DNA of 11,218 nt from Actinomycetota bacterium (GCA_003456155.1 DMPC01000118.1:2700-13917); one strand, 5' to 3'; positions 1 through 7,815 are shown, counted from the stretch's first letter. The notes: a model not told the origin generated them from the sequence alone. Numbers and translations: made by a program.

Positions 1-345
1 CGGGAGACCTTCGCTCCGATCCTGTACGTCATGTCGTACGACACCCTCGATGAGGCGATCACGCTCCAGAACGGGGTGCCGCAGGGGCTCTCGTCGGCGA
101 TCTTCACTCTCGATCAGCGGGAAGCAGAGCTGTTCATGTCGTCCGGTGGCTCGGACTGCGGCATCGTCAATGTGAACATCGGCACCTCCGGAGCCGAGAT
201 CGGCGGTGCCTTCGGCGGCGAGAAGACGACCGGTGGCGGACGCGAATCCGGGTCGGATTCATGGCGCGGCTACATGCGGCGAGCGACCAACACCATCAAC
301 TACTCCCACGACCTGCCCCTGGCCCAGGGCGTGAGCTTCGAGTGA
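1..345 (+). CDS. amaB: ALDH7-family aldehyde dehydrogenase (piperideine-6-carboxylate / aminoadipate-semialdehyde dehydrogenase), C-terminal part
   Basis: Only the last 114 codons are present. The reading frame is open at the left edge, so the NAD-binding domain and catalytic cysteine lie outside the window. What remains matches the C-terminus of the antiquitin (ALDH7) family very closely: ETFAPILYVMSYDTLDEAI at the edge, then GSDCGIVNVNIGTSGAEIG, the GGAFGGEKTTGGGRESGSD glycine-rich segment, and YMRRATNTINYS. This family oxidises aminoadipate semialdehyde (in equilibrium with piperideine-6-carboxylate) to aminoadipate with NAD in lysine and pipecolate breakdown, in the cytosol. The stop TGA (343-345) overlaps the GTG start of the next gene by four bases (GTGA), so the two are probably translationally coupled. 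Family assignment is firm. The exact substrate is family knowledge plus the neighbouring amine oxidase. Confidence 0.93.
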   Translation, partial: RETFAPILYVMSYDTLDEAITLQNGVPQGLSSAIFTLDQREAELFMSSGGSDCGIVNVNIGTSGAEIGGAFGGEKTTGGGRESGSDSWRGYMRRATNTINYSHDLPLAQGVSFE

Positions 346-935
346 GCCTCTTCGATGACCACCTCGACACGTTCGAAGGGGCTCAGCGGGAGGCGCTCGC
401 CCGCACCGTCGCCGCGGCTCGCCGGGCGCTTCCGGGTGCCGTCGAAGTCATCGCCTGGGGCATGCCGACCCTGCGCGCCGGCGACGAAAGCGGCCCCAAC
501 CTGCTGAGCGTCACGGGATTCACCCGGCACAACAGCCTGTTCCCGCACAGTGGCTCGGTGGCACAGGAGCTTGGTGACGCCCTCGAGGGCTATCCGATCA
601 CCAAGGGCACGATCCACTTCGACCGTGACCGCGCCTTTCCCGCAGCGCTGCTGAAGCGGATCCTTCAGGTACGCCTGACCGAGATCAACGCGTCCTATCC
701 GAAAGCCGACGGCGAGTTCCGGGAGTACTACGACAACGGCTTCGCCAAGGCCATCGGCCGGATGAAGGGCGGTGCCATGACCGGCTCCTGGCGCTGGTTC
801 CGCCGGGATGGCTCACTCATGCGAGCCGGGCGGTTCGGAACCGGGAAGGCCCTTGGGGTGCAGACCGGCGAATGGACGACCTACGACCGATCAGGCTCCG
901 CGCATCGGGTGACCGACTTCGGCAAGGGTCGCTGA
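342..935 (+). CDS. DUF1801 protein with a YwqK/MORN-like C-terminal tail
   Basis: A 197-residue protein starting at GTG 342, inside the stop of the upstream dehydrogenase gene. I prefer this to the in-frame ATG at 261 because that would read 84 bases into the dehydrogenase. Residues about 1-125 look like DUF1801 (YdhG-type): AWGMPTL, then TRHNSLFPHSGSV, then ITKGTIHFDRDRAFPAALL. From about residue 128 the protein changes character: EYYDNGFAKAIGRMKGG, GSWRWFRRDGSLMRAGRF and TGEWTTYDRSG follow the YY.NG..k..G....G...G.W..y..dG pattern of MORN/YwqK-like antitoxin repeats, about two and a half copies. No catalytic residues are recognisable in either part. One base separates its stop from the FAD oxidoreductase start, so it sits mid-operon between two catabolic enzymes. 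Function unknown. The DUF1801 call is good; the tail comparison is from motif reading only. Confidence 0.8.
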   Translation: MSLFDDHLDTFEGAQREALARTVAAARRALPGAVEVIAWGMPTLRAGDESGPNLLSVTGFTRHNSLFPHSGSVAQELGDALEGYPITKGTIHFDRDRAFPAALLKRILQVRLTEINASYPKADGEFREYYDNGFAKAIGRMKGGAMTGSWRWFRRDGSLMRAGRFGTGKALGVQTGEWTTYDRSGSAHRVTDFGKGR

Positions 936-936
936 C

Positions 937-2133
937 GTGATCGGCACCTCAGCCGGCAGAACGGCCGGCCGCCTGCCCGACGCAGCGAATGTCGTGGTCA
1001 TCGGCGGAGGCGTCATGGGCACGAGCATCGCCTTCCACCTCGCCGAGGCAGGCGTGAGCGACATCGTCCTGCTCGAACGCAGCGACCTTGGCAGCGGCTC
1101 GACCTGCAAGGCGGCCGGCGGCGTGCGCGCCCAGTTCTCCGATCCGATCAACATCGCGCTCGGCATGCGCGGGCTCGAGGCATTCGAGCGGTTCCCCGAG
1201 CGGCCCGGCCAGGAGATCGACCTCCGGCAACCCGGCTACCTGTTCCTGCTGACCGACAAGGAGCAGGTCGCCGCCTACGAGCAGTCCGCCGAGCTCCAGA
1301 ACCGCATGGGGGTGCCTACGCGCCTGCTGACACCCGGCGAGGCGGCCCGGCTGAATCCGATCGTCTCCCTCGATGACGTGCTCGCCGCGAGCTTCCATCC
1401 GCGGGACGGGTACTGCAGCCCCGAATCCGTGGTGCTGGGCTACGCATCAGCGGCTCGACGCCTCGGCGCCACGATCCTCCCCCACACCGAGGTGACTGGC
1501 ATCGACGTCAACGGAGGCGAGATCACCGGTGTCCACACCGATGCCGGGACCGTGCGCACCGGCGCGGTGATCATCGCGGCAGGGGCGTGGTCGGCATCCC
1601 TGGGGGTGATGGCCGGGGTCAGTCTTCCCGTCGAGCCCCTGCGCCGGCAGATTCTCATCACGGAGCCGCTGCCCGCCTCACTCGCGGCCCTGGTGACGCA
1701 CGAGACGCCCATGACGATCGATGCCTCGACCACGTTCTACTTCCATCGGGAGGGTCCCGGGATCCTGCTCGGGATGTCCTACCGCGACGAGACACCCGGG
1801 TTCCGCTGGGAGTACAGCGAGGAGTGGCTGCCCCCGCTCGTGGAGTCCATGGAGCGCAGGGCTCCTGCTCTGCTCGACGTCGGCATCGCTCATCGGTGGG
1901 TCGGCATGTACGAGGTGACGCCCGATCACAATGCCCTGCTCGGAACCTCCACCGACGTGAGCAGACTCATGTACGCCTGCGGCTTCTCCGGCCACGGCTT
2001 CCTGCAGGGGCCCGCCGTCGGCGAGGTGATCCGCGACCTCTTCCTCGAGGTGGCGCCCGCCATCGACGTGTCCCCCTTCACGGCTGAGCGCTTCGCCTCG
2101 GGAATGCTCCGCGGCGAAGTCAACATCGTCTGA
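937..2133 (+). CDS. FAD-dependent oxidoreductase of the DAO / sarcosine oxidase beta-like family
   Basis: A 398-residue flavoenzyme probably oxidising a secondary or cyclic amine such as sarcosine, glycine derivatives or pipecolate. The N-terminal Rossmann fold shows VVVIGGGVMGTS (GxGxxG, residues 23-28), with VLLE (Glu47) for the adenosine ribose and then LGSGSTCKAAGGVRAQFSD, typical of SoxB-like members of pfam01266. The C-terminal FAD segment is GMYEVTPDHNALLG (323-336) followed by ACGFSGHGFLQGPAVGEV (347-364). Where heterotetrameric SoxB has the His that binds FMN covalently (RHD before the GYA helix), this protein reads SPE (161-163), so it is probably not a FAD/FMN SoxB subunit, and no SoxA/D/G genes follow. 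The start is GTG 937, with an AAGGG Shine-Dalgarno at 924-928. It is the last gene of an operon with the ALDH7 dehydrogenase, which hints at amine-to-semialdehyde-to-acid oxidation. Substrate not determinable here. Confidence 0.88.
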   Translation: MIGTSAGRTAGRLPDAANVVVIGGGVMGTSIAFHLAEAGVSDIVLLERSDLGSGSTCKAAGGVRAQFSDPINIALGMRGLEAFERFPERPGQEIDLRQPGYLFLLTDKEQVAAYEQSAELQNRMGVPTRLLTPGEAARLNPIVSLDDVLAASFHPRDGYCSPESVVLGYASAARRLGATILPHTEVTGIDVNGGEITGVHTDAGTVRTGAVIIAAGAWSASLGVMAGVSLPVEPLRRQILITEPLPASLAALVTHETPMTIDASTTFYFHREGPGILLGMSYRDETPGFRWEYSEEWLPPLVESMERRAPALLDVGIAHRWVGMYEVTPDHNALLGTSTDVSRLMYACGFSGHGFLQGPAVGEVIRDLFLEVAPAIDVSPFTAERFASGMLRGEVNIV

Positions 2134-2143
2134 CGCGCTCGTG

Positions 2144-2232
2144 CTCGTGCTCGATCAGAGCAGCACTCCCTCGTGCTCGATCAGAGCAGCACTCCCTCGT
2201 GCTCGATCAGAGCAGCACTCCCTCGTGCTCGA
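2144..2232. repeat. 26-bp tandem repeat, about 3.4 copies, spanning the ogt stop codon
   Basis: Three exact 26-bp units start at 2150, 2176 and 2202 (each beginning CTCGATCAGAG on the + strand), with partial flanks CTCGTG at 2144-2149 and CTCGA at 2228-2232. The copy at 2202-2227 contains the final codons and TGA stop of ogt (minus strand). The other two copies are downstream of that stop and fill nearly the whole gap to the convergent FAD oxidoreductase. Each unit can fold a short hairpin (AGCAC, six-base loop, GTGCT), so the array could help stop transcription from either side. The unit length is not a multiple of three. Confidence 0.95.
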
Positions 2233-2740
2233 GGAGCGCGATCTTGATGTCCACGCCGTAGCCGTACCCCCCGATGCCGGTCGAGGCGATCACCCGATGG
2301 CAGGGGACGAACGGGGCAACCAGGTTCGAGGAGCAGACCGTGCCCGCAGCCCGGGACGCACGGGCGCTGCCGGCACGCCTGGCCAGTCCGGCATACGTGT
2401 CCACGCTGCCCGCCCGGATCGTCCTCATCGCACGCCAGGCACGCTGCTGGAACGGGCCCCCGGGCTGACTGACGGAGACCTCATCGAGGGCATCGAGGTC
2501 GCCGTCGGCGTAGCGGGAGAGAACATCGCGCACGAACGGGACAGCACTGCGCGGCCGCACGATCACGTCCGAGGCAAGCCTGGCCGTTGCGTCGTCCAGA
2601 CCACGGAACGTGGCGGCCACGACAGCCCCGTAGTCGGCAGGGCCCAGGTCACCCGAGGCATGCGGATCGACGACCACCACGAGCGGCCCTGCAGGAGTTC
2701 GGTAGGACGCCGCGAGGAGCGTGCCCACCGGATGCGACAT
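2207..2740 (-). CDS. ogt: Methylated-DNA--[protein]-cysteine S-methyltransferase (O6-alkylguanine repair)
   Basis: A 177-residue single-use repair protein that moves the alkyl group from O6-alkylguanine in DNA to its own cysteine. The active-site motif VPCHRV is intact with Cys147. By spacing from that cysteine, Tyr116, the arginine finger Arg130, the hinge Asn139 and Glu173 of LLEHEG correspond to human Tyr114, Arg128, Asn137 and Glu172. The helix-turn-helix start PFQQRAWRAM (96-105) is also present. The hinge reads SSNLVAPFVPCHR rather than the common NPxxxxxPCHR, so the prolines are shifted. No Ada-type AdaA domain is fused, so this is the constitutive Ogt type. The start ATG lies 7 bp after the aroG stop, so ogt is probably the distal gene of an aroG-ogt transcript. 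I see no strong Shine-Dalgarno. Its last codons lie inside a tandemly triplicated 26-bp unit. Confidence 0.93.
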   Translation of the reverse strand: MSHPVGTLLAASYRTPAGPLVVVVDPHASGDLGPADYGAVVAATFRGLDDATARLASDVIVRPRSAVPFVRDVLSRYADGDLDALDEVSVSQPGGPFQQRAWRAMRTIRAGSVDTYAGLARRAGSARASRAAGTVCSSNLVAPFVPCHRVIASTGIGGYGYGVDIKIALLEHEGVLL

Positions 2741-2747
2741 GGTCGGG

Positions 2748-4076
2748 CTATCGGATCATCAGCATGTCGGCGACAAGGAACGCCAGCTCAAGGCTCTGCT
2801 CACGATTGAGTCGAGGGTCGCAGGCGGTCTCGTAACGGTCCCCGAGGTTGCCCTCGAGAACGCCGCCTGTGCCTCCGACGCACTCCGTGACATCGTCACC
2901 TGTGAGCTCCACATGCAGGCCGCCGGGGATCGTGCCCAGGTTGCGATGCACCTCGAAGAACCCCTCGACCTCGGAGACCACGTCGTCGAACAGCCGGGTC
3001 TTGTGACCGGTCGCGGCCTCGCGCGTGTTGCCGTGCATCGGGTCGCAGACCCAGACCACCGGAACCCCGCTCGCATCCACCTTCTGGACGATGCTCGGCA
3101 GGGCATCGCGGACCTTGCCGGCCCCCATTCGGGAGATGAGCGTGAGGCGCCCGGGGACGCGCTCAGGGTTGAGCACCTCGCACATGTGGGCGACATCATC
3201 CGGAGACGCCGTCGGACCGATCTTGACCCCGATCGGATTGCGGATCGTCGAGGCGAAGTGGATGTGCGCACCGTCGAGCTGGCGCGTGCGCTCCCCAATC
3301 CAGAGGAAGTGGCCCGAGACGTCGTAGGGCAGGCCGGTGCGGGAATCGATCCGAGTGAGTGCTCGCTCGTAGTGAATGCTCAGGGCCTCGTGCGCGGCAT
3401 AGAACTCCACCCGCTGCAGAGCATCGGCGTCAGCACCGATGGCCCGCATGAACGACAGGGCGCGATCGATCTCGGACGCGACAGCCTCGTATCGCTGACC
3501 CGCGAGCGAGTCACGGACGAAGTCCTGGTTCCACGCATGGACCTGGCGCAGGTCGGCGTAGCCACCCTGGGTGAAGGCGCGCACGAGGTTCAGGGCGGCT
3601 GAGGAGGCGTGGTAGGTGCGCAGCAGCCGTGTGGCGTCGGGCACCCGGCTGGCCGCGTCGAAGGGCAGGGCGTTGACGGCGTCACCGAAGTAGGACGTGA
3701 GCTCGACACCGTCGCGCACCTCAGTGAGCTTGGAGCGGGGCTTGAAGTACTGGCCCGCGACGCGCCCGACCTTGATGACCGGCGTCGACGCGGCGTAGGT
3801 CAGGATCACGGACATCTGCAGCACGGTCTTCAGCCGGGCACGGATCGAGTCCGCGTTGTTCGCCTCGAAGGTCTCCGCGCAGTCACCACCCATGAGGACG
3901 AAGGCATTGCCCAGGGCTGCGTCCGCCAACCGCTCGGTCAACTGGTCGCACTCCCCCGCGAAGACCAGCGGAGGAAGGGTCGCCAGCTCGTCGGTGACGG
4001 CTGCGAGCGCGTCCAGGTCCGGCCACGGCGGCTGCTGGGCCGCGGCGAGATCGGGCCAGGTCAGGACATCAGGCAT
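2748..4076 (-). CDS. aroG: Class II 3-deoxy-7-phosphoheptulonate (DAHP) synthase
   Basis: Catalyses condensation of phosphoenolpyruvate with erythrose-4-phosphate to DAHP, the first committed step of the shikimate pathway, in the cytosol. The 442-residue protein is close to the Mycobacterium tuberculosis class II enzyme along its whole length, but its N-terminus is about 20 residues shorter. The four metal ligands are visible: Cys66 in GGDCAETF, His348 in VWVCDPMHGNT, Glu390 in HVELTG and Asp420 in YETACDPRLN. Substrate-binding stretches KPRS (112-115), GERTRQLDGAH (261-271) and LISRMGAGKVRD (313-324) are also intact. The N-terminal region that contributes to aromatic feedback in the mycobacterial enzyme is the shortened part, so feedback behaviour may differ (inference). 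It lies downstream of pfkA on the same strand, separated by 81 bp containing a large palindrome, and directly upstream of ogt. No Shine-Dalgarno is evident before the ATG. Confidence 0.96.
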   Translation of the reverse strand: MPDVLTWPDLAAAQQPPWPDLDALAAVTDELATLPPLVFAGECDQLTERLADAALGNAFVLMGGDCAETFEANNADSIRARLKTVLQMSVILTYAASTPVIKVGRVAGQYFKPRSKLTEVRDGVELTSYFGDAVNALPFDAASRVPDATRLLRTYHASSAALNLVRAFTQGGYADLRQVHAWNQDFVRDSLAGQRYEAVASEIDRALSFMRAIGADADALQRVEFYAAHEALSIHYERALTRIDSRTGLPYDVSGHFLWIGERTRQLDGAHIHFASTIRNPIGVKIGPTASPDDVAHMCEVLNPERVPGRLTLISRMGAGKVRDALPSIVQKVDASGVPVVWVCDPMHGNTREAATGHKTRLFDDVVSEVEGFFEVHRNLGTIPGGLHVELTGDDVTECVGGTGGVLEGNLGDRYETACDPRLNREQSLELAFLVADMLMIR

Positions 4077-4086
4077 GGGCCCAAGA

Positions 4087-4123
4087 GTAAGGCACGCAAC
4101 GAGCGCGTCGTTGCGTGCCTTAC
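4087..4123 (-). promoter_or_regulatory. Perfect 16-bp inverted repeat between pfkA and aroG: terminator, operator or mRNA hairpin
   Basis: The arms GTAAGGCACGCAACGA (4087-4102) and its exact complement (4108-4123) enclose the five bases GCGCG. On the minus strand the structure begins 34 bases after the pfkA stop and ends 10 bases before the aroG ATG. No U-tract follows, so if it is a terminator it is of the U-poor kind seen in actinobacteria. A -10-like TACTCT (minus strand, 4089-4084) overlaps the inner edge and lies 7 bases from the ATG, which would suit a leaderless aroG mRNA with the palindrome as operator. I cannot choose between these readings from sequence. Confidence 0.7.
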
Positions 4124-4157
4124 GGGGTCCCGGCAGAGCCGCCGAGCCCTGATGGTC

Positions 4158-5183
<1,026 letters not shown>

Positions 5184-5306
5184 GGGTCATGCACTCCTCT
5201 CGATCGGGGCTCGTGGCCCCTCGCCTTCCCGGACTGACCGGGCCGCCTCACCCTATCCCGGGCTCACTGCTCGATGAAAGCGCTGTCATCCAACTATCGT
5301 CTGCCC
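5184..5306. promoter_or_regulatory. Divergent intergenic region of pfkA (-) and glpK (+)
   Basis: This 123-bp gap must hold the promoters of both genes. On the minus strand TAGGGT (5255-5250) is a plausible -10 for pfkA, with a weak -35-like TTCATC 17 bases upstream. The pfkA mRNA would then carry a leader of about 60 bases with the AGAGGAG site. On the plus strand TATCGT (5295-5300) lies 6 bases before the glpK ATG. I see no clear operator palindrome. Confidence 0.4.
5295..5300 (+). promoter_or_regulatory. Candidate -10 element of glpK implying a leaderless mRNA
   Basis: TATCGT ends 6 bases before the ATG at 5307, so transcription would begin at or next to the start codon. No Shine-Dalgarno-like purine run precedes that ATG, which fits leaderless translation, common in actinobacteria. 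The -35 region is not convincing. Confidence 0.3.
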
Positions 5307-6788
5307 ATGACCTGCGTGCTCGCCATCGACGCCGGTACCACCGGAGTGACGGCTCTCGTGGTCGACGCCCAGGCCCGCGTGGTGGCCCGCGGCTACCGCG
5401 AGTTCGCGCAGCACTTCCCGCAGGAGGGCTGGGTCGAGCACGACCTCGGCGAGATCTGGAGCGCCACCCTCGAGGCCACCCGTCAGGCGCTCGCGGCTCA
5501 TGGGGGCACCGACGACCTCGTCGCCATCGGGATCACCAACCAGCGCGAGACCGTGTGCCTGTGGGACAGGGAGACGCTCGGCGCCGCACGCCGGGCGATC
5601 GTCTGGCAGGACCGTCGCACCGCCGCGATGTGCGCGTCACTCATCGAGGCCGGGCACGAGGACCTCGTCCGCGAGCGGACCGGCCTCCGGCTGGACCCCT
5701 ACTTCTCCGCCACCAAGCTGGCATGGATCGCGGCTCACGAGCCGAACGTGTGGGCGCAGGTGGCCTCAGGACGCATCGCCATCGGCACCGTCGACTCCTA
5801 TCTCGTCGCACGCATGACGCGGGGGCTCAGCCACCTGACGGACGCGACCAATGCGTCACGGACCCTGCTCTACGACCTCGACACCGGAACGTGGGACGAC
5901 CGGCTCTGCGCCCTGTTCGGCGTGCCGAGCCACGCCCTCCCGGAGATCGTCCCGTCGTACGGCGAGCTCGCCCGCACCGAGCCGAGCGCCTTCCTCGGGC
6001 TGAGCCTGCCGATCAGCGGGATCGCGGGCGACCAGCAGGCCGCCCTGGTCGGTCAGGCCGGCTTCCATGCCGGCGCCGCCAAGTGCACCTACGGCACCGG
6101 CTCGTTCCTGCTCGTGCACACGGGCACCACCCCGCAGCGCTCCCACTCGGGGCTGCTCACGACCGTCGCCCTGCAGCACCCCGACGGCCGGCGCGACTTC
6201 GCCCTCGAAGGGGCCGTCTTCGTCACCGGCTCGGCCGTGCAATGGCTGCGGGACGGTCTGGGGATCATCGACTCGGCTGCCGAGATCGAAGAACTCGCGG
6301 CCAGTGTCCCGGACTCCGGCGGCGTCGTGTTCGTGCCCGCCCTCACCGGTCTTGGGGCACCCGAGTGGGACCCCACCGCGCGCGGTCTGATCATCGGGAT
6401 CACCCGCGGCACCACCCGGGCCCACCTGGCGCGGGCCACGCTCGAAGCCATCGCCTTCGAGGTGCGCGATGTCGTCGACCTCATGTCCCGCGAGGGCCAC
6501 GTCACTCTCGATCGACTGGCCATCGACGGTGGAGCCGCCGCCAACGACCTGCTGTGCCAGCTGCAGGCCGACACCGTACGGCTCGTCGTCGATCGGTCGG
6601 CAGAACTTCAGACGACCGGACTGGGGGCCGCCTTCCTCGCGGGCCTGGGCTCCGGCGTCTGGACCTCCACCGAGCAGCTCGCCGACACGCGACGGTCGTC
6701 GGGCAGCTTCGCACCCGGGCCGTGGGATCCCGAGGCCCATGACCGATGGCGCGAGGCGGTCGCACGCAGCCGCAGATGGGCACGGTGA
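5307..6788 (+). CDS. glpK: Glycerol kinase
   Basis: ATP-dependent phosphorylation of glycerol to sn-glycerol-3-phosphate, feeding glycolysis and phospholipid synthesis. The 493-residue FGGY-family protein is close to the usual 500. DAGTTGVTA (8-16) is the phosphate-binding loop. NQRETVCLWDR (78-88), DPYFSATK (130-137), GIAGDQQAAL (238-247) and TYGTGSF (261-267) supply the glycerol ligands Arg80, Glu81, Tyr132, Asp242 and Phe267, all conserved with E. coli GlpK. TDATNASRTLLYD and EGAVFVTGSAVQWLRDG are also typical of GlpK rather than xylulokinase. I place the start at ATG 5307, because the family begins just before the DAGTT motif; an in-frame ATG at 5274 would add 11 unconserved residues. No glpF or glpD is adjacent. 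Its stop overlaps or abuts the start of the following FUSC gene, so the two are probably co-transcribed. Confidence 0.96.
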   Translation: MTCVLAIDAGTTGVTALVVDAQARVVARGYREFAQHFPQEGWVEHDLGEIWSATLEATRQALAAHGGTDDLVAIGITNQRETVCLWDRETLGAARRAIVWQDRRTAAMCASLIEAGHEDLVRERTGLRLDPYFSATKLAWIAAHEPNVWAQVASGRIAIGTVDSYLVARMTRGLSHLTDATNASRTLLYDLDTGTWDDRLCALFGVPSHALPEIVPSYGELARTEPSAFLGLSLPISGIAGDQQAALVGQAGFHAGAAKCTYGTGSFLLVHTGTTPQRSHSGLLTTVALQHPDGRRDFALEGAVFVTGSAVQWLRDGLGIIDSAAEIEELAASVPDSGGVVFVPALTGLGAPEWDPTARGLIIGITRGTTRAHLARATLEAIAFEVRDVVDLMSREGHVTLDRLAIDGGAAANDLLCQLQADTVRLVVDRSAELQTTGLGAAFLAGLGSGVWTSTEQLADTRRSSGSFAPGPWDPEAHDRWREAVARSRRWAR

Positions 6789-6793
6789 CGGCC

Positions 6794-7792
6794 ATGGATC
6801 GCCGCGCCGGCCTGCGAGTCATCCTCGGGTTCTCGATCCTGATCGCCGCGTCCCTGCTGCCGGGACTCCTCCTGAGCATCCTCGGCTTCACCGAGATCGC
6901 CAGCATCACCACCCTGGCCTCGATCTCCACGATGATCCCGGCACTGCTCGCCTCCCCACGCCTGACCGCCCTCACGGTCCTCGGGCTGACCGTCGGATCG
7001 CTGCTGGCGCTTCCGGCATCGGTCAATCCCTGGCTCGCCGCGCTCGTGCTCGGCGCCGCTGCCGCGGGCACCGGCCTCGCCTCCCGCGTGGGGGCATCGG
7101 GCATCGTCGTCATGGCGACGATCAGCCTCGCCTTCCTGATCGCGACGCCACCCGATCTCGACGTCCATGACGTGTCGTCCTGGTTCGTCGTCGCGGCGGC
7201 CTCCGCAGGCGCCGCACTGTGGGGGGCGGGCGCGGGACTGCTGATCCGGCGGATGCGTCGACCCGTCCATCCACCGCAGCACGAGATCGTTCCGTGGGCG
7301 CGGGTGAACACCTTCACCGTCGTGCTGACCCTCGTCATCGCCGTCGCCGGCTGGGTCGTCGTCGACCTGCAGTGGAAGCACGGCGGTGGCTGGTTCATCA
7401 TGACGTTCCTGATCGTCCTGCAGCCCTACCTCCAGGACGCCTGGACCAAGACACTGCAGCGGGCGTTGGGGACCGTCGTGGGCATCGTCGTGGCGATGAT
7501 CATCTATCTGCTGCTCGGCGACTGGACCGTGCTCATCTACGTGGTGGGCGCGGCAGCCGCTGTCCTCGCCCTGACCGTGCGCTACGCGACGAAGCGCCCC
7601 TACTGGCAGTACGCCGCCCTGCTGACGCCCGCCGTCGTGCTGCTCGAGGGGGTCAGCACCTCGGTCACGGAGACGGCAGAGGAACGACTGGGCTTCACCC
7701 TGCTCGCCGCAGCCTTCGCGGTCCTCATCGAGATCGCCATGGCGCCCCTGTACCGCAGCAACGCCCGGCGCCATCAACTCGATCACTATTGA
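6794..7792 (+). CDS. FUSC-family integral membrane protein
   Basis: About 332 residues and almost wholly hydrophobic, with two halves each holding about five to six membrane segments and a polar, Arg-rich linker at about 152-170 (IRRMRRPVHPPQHEIVPWAR). The second half carries the FUSC-like signature GGWFIMTFLIVLQPYLQDAW (198-217) followed by TKTLQRALGTVVG. A late ERLGFTLLAAAFAVL matches the usual second R..xT.LG-like turn. FUSC proteins include fusaric acid and aromatic-acid efflux components (AaeB-like), but many short actinobacterial members have unknown substrates, so transport is inferred. Start uncertain: ATG 6794 gives a positively charged N-terminus directly before the first membrane helix, while GTG 6785 would overlap the glpK stop (GTGA) and ATG 6776 is also in frame. 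None has a strong ribosome site, suggesting coupling to glpK. Confidence 0.85.
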   Translation: MDRRAGLRVILGFSILIAASLLPGLLLSILGFTEIASITTLASISTMIPALLASPRLTALTVLGLTVGSLLALPASVNPWLAALVLGAAAAGTGLASRVGASGIVVMATISLAFLIATPPDLDVHDVSSWFVVAAASAGAALWGAGAGLLIRRMRRPVHPPQHEIVPWARVNTFTVVLTLVIAVAGWVVVDLQWKHGGGWFIMTFLIVLQPYLQDAWTKTLQRALGTVVGIVVAMIIYLLLGDWTVLIYVVGAAAAVLALTVRYATKRPYWQYAALLTPAVVLLEGVSTSVTETAEERLGFTLLAAAFAVLIEIAMAPLYRSNARRHQLDHY

Positions 7793-7793
7793 C

Positions 7794-7815
7794 GGGAAGG
7801 GTCCTGACCCTTCCC
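7794..7815. terminator. Bidirectional hairpin between FUSC and acyltransferase genes
   Basis: GGGAAGGGTC (7794-7803) and its exact complement GACCCTTCCC (7806-7815) flank two bases, giving a stem of about nine pairs with a four-base loop. It starts one base after the FUSC stop and lies 22 bases past the convergent acyltransferase stop. It lacks a U-tract on either side. A second short inverted repeat (GACGTCG 7824-7830 with CGACGTC 7833-7839) overlaps the acyltransferase stop codon. Confidence 0.7.

Noticed and set aside
4077..4157. Leader peptide for ribosome-mediated attenuation of aroG, as described for aroF in Corynebacterium glutamicum
   Set aside because: I found no short frame rich in Phe, Tyr or Trp codons in the 81-bp gap, and only one stable stem with no competing arrangement.
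5189..6742. 517-codon + strand open frame overlapping glpK
   Set aside because: Frame-shifted shadow of glpK, extremely Arg/His/Pro rich with no motifs.
6608..7786. 392-codon minus-strand open frame opposite FUSC
   Set aside because: Antisense shadow of a membrane protein gene; low-complexity Gln/Asp/Arg/Gly-rich translation.
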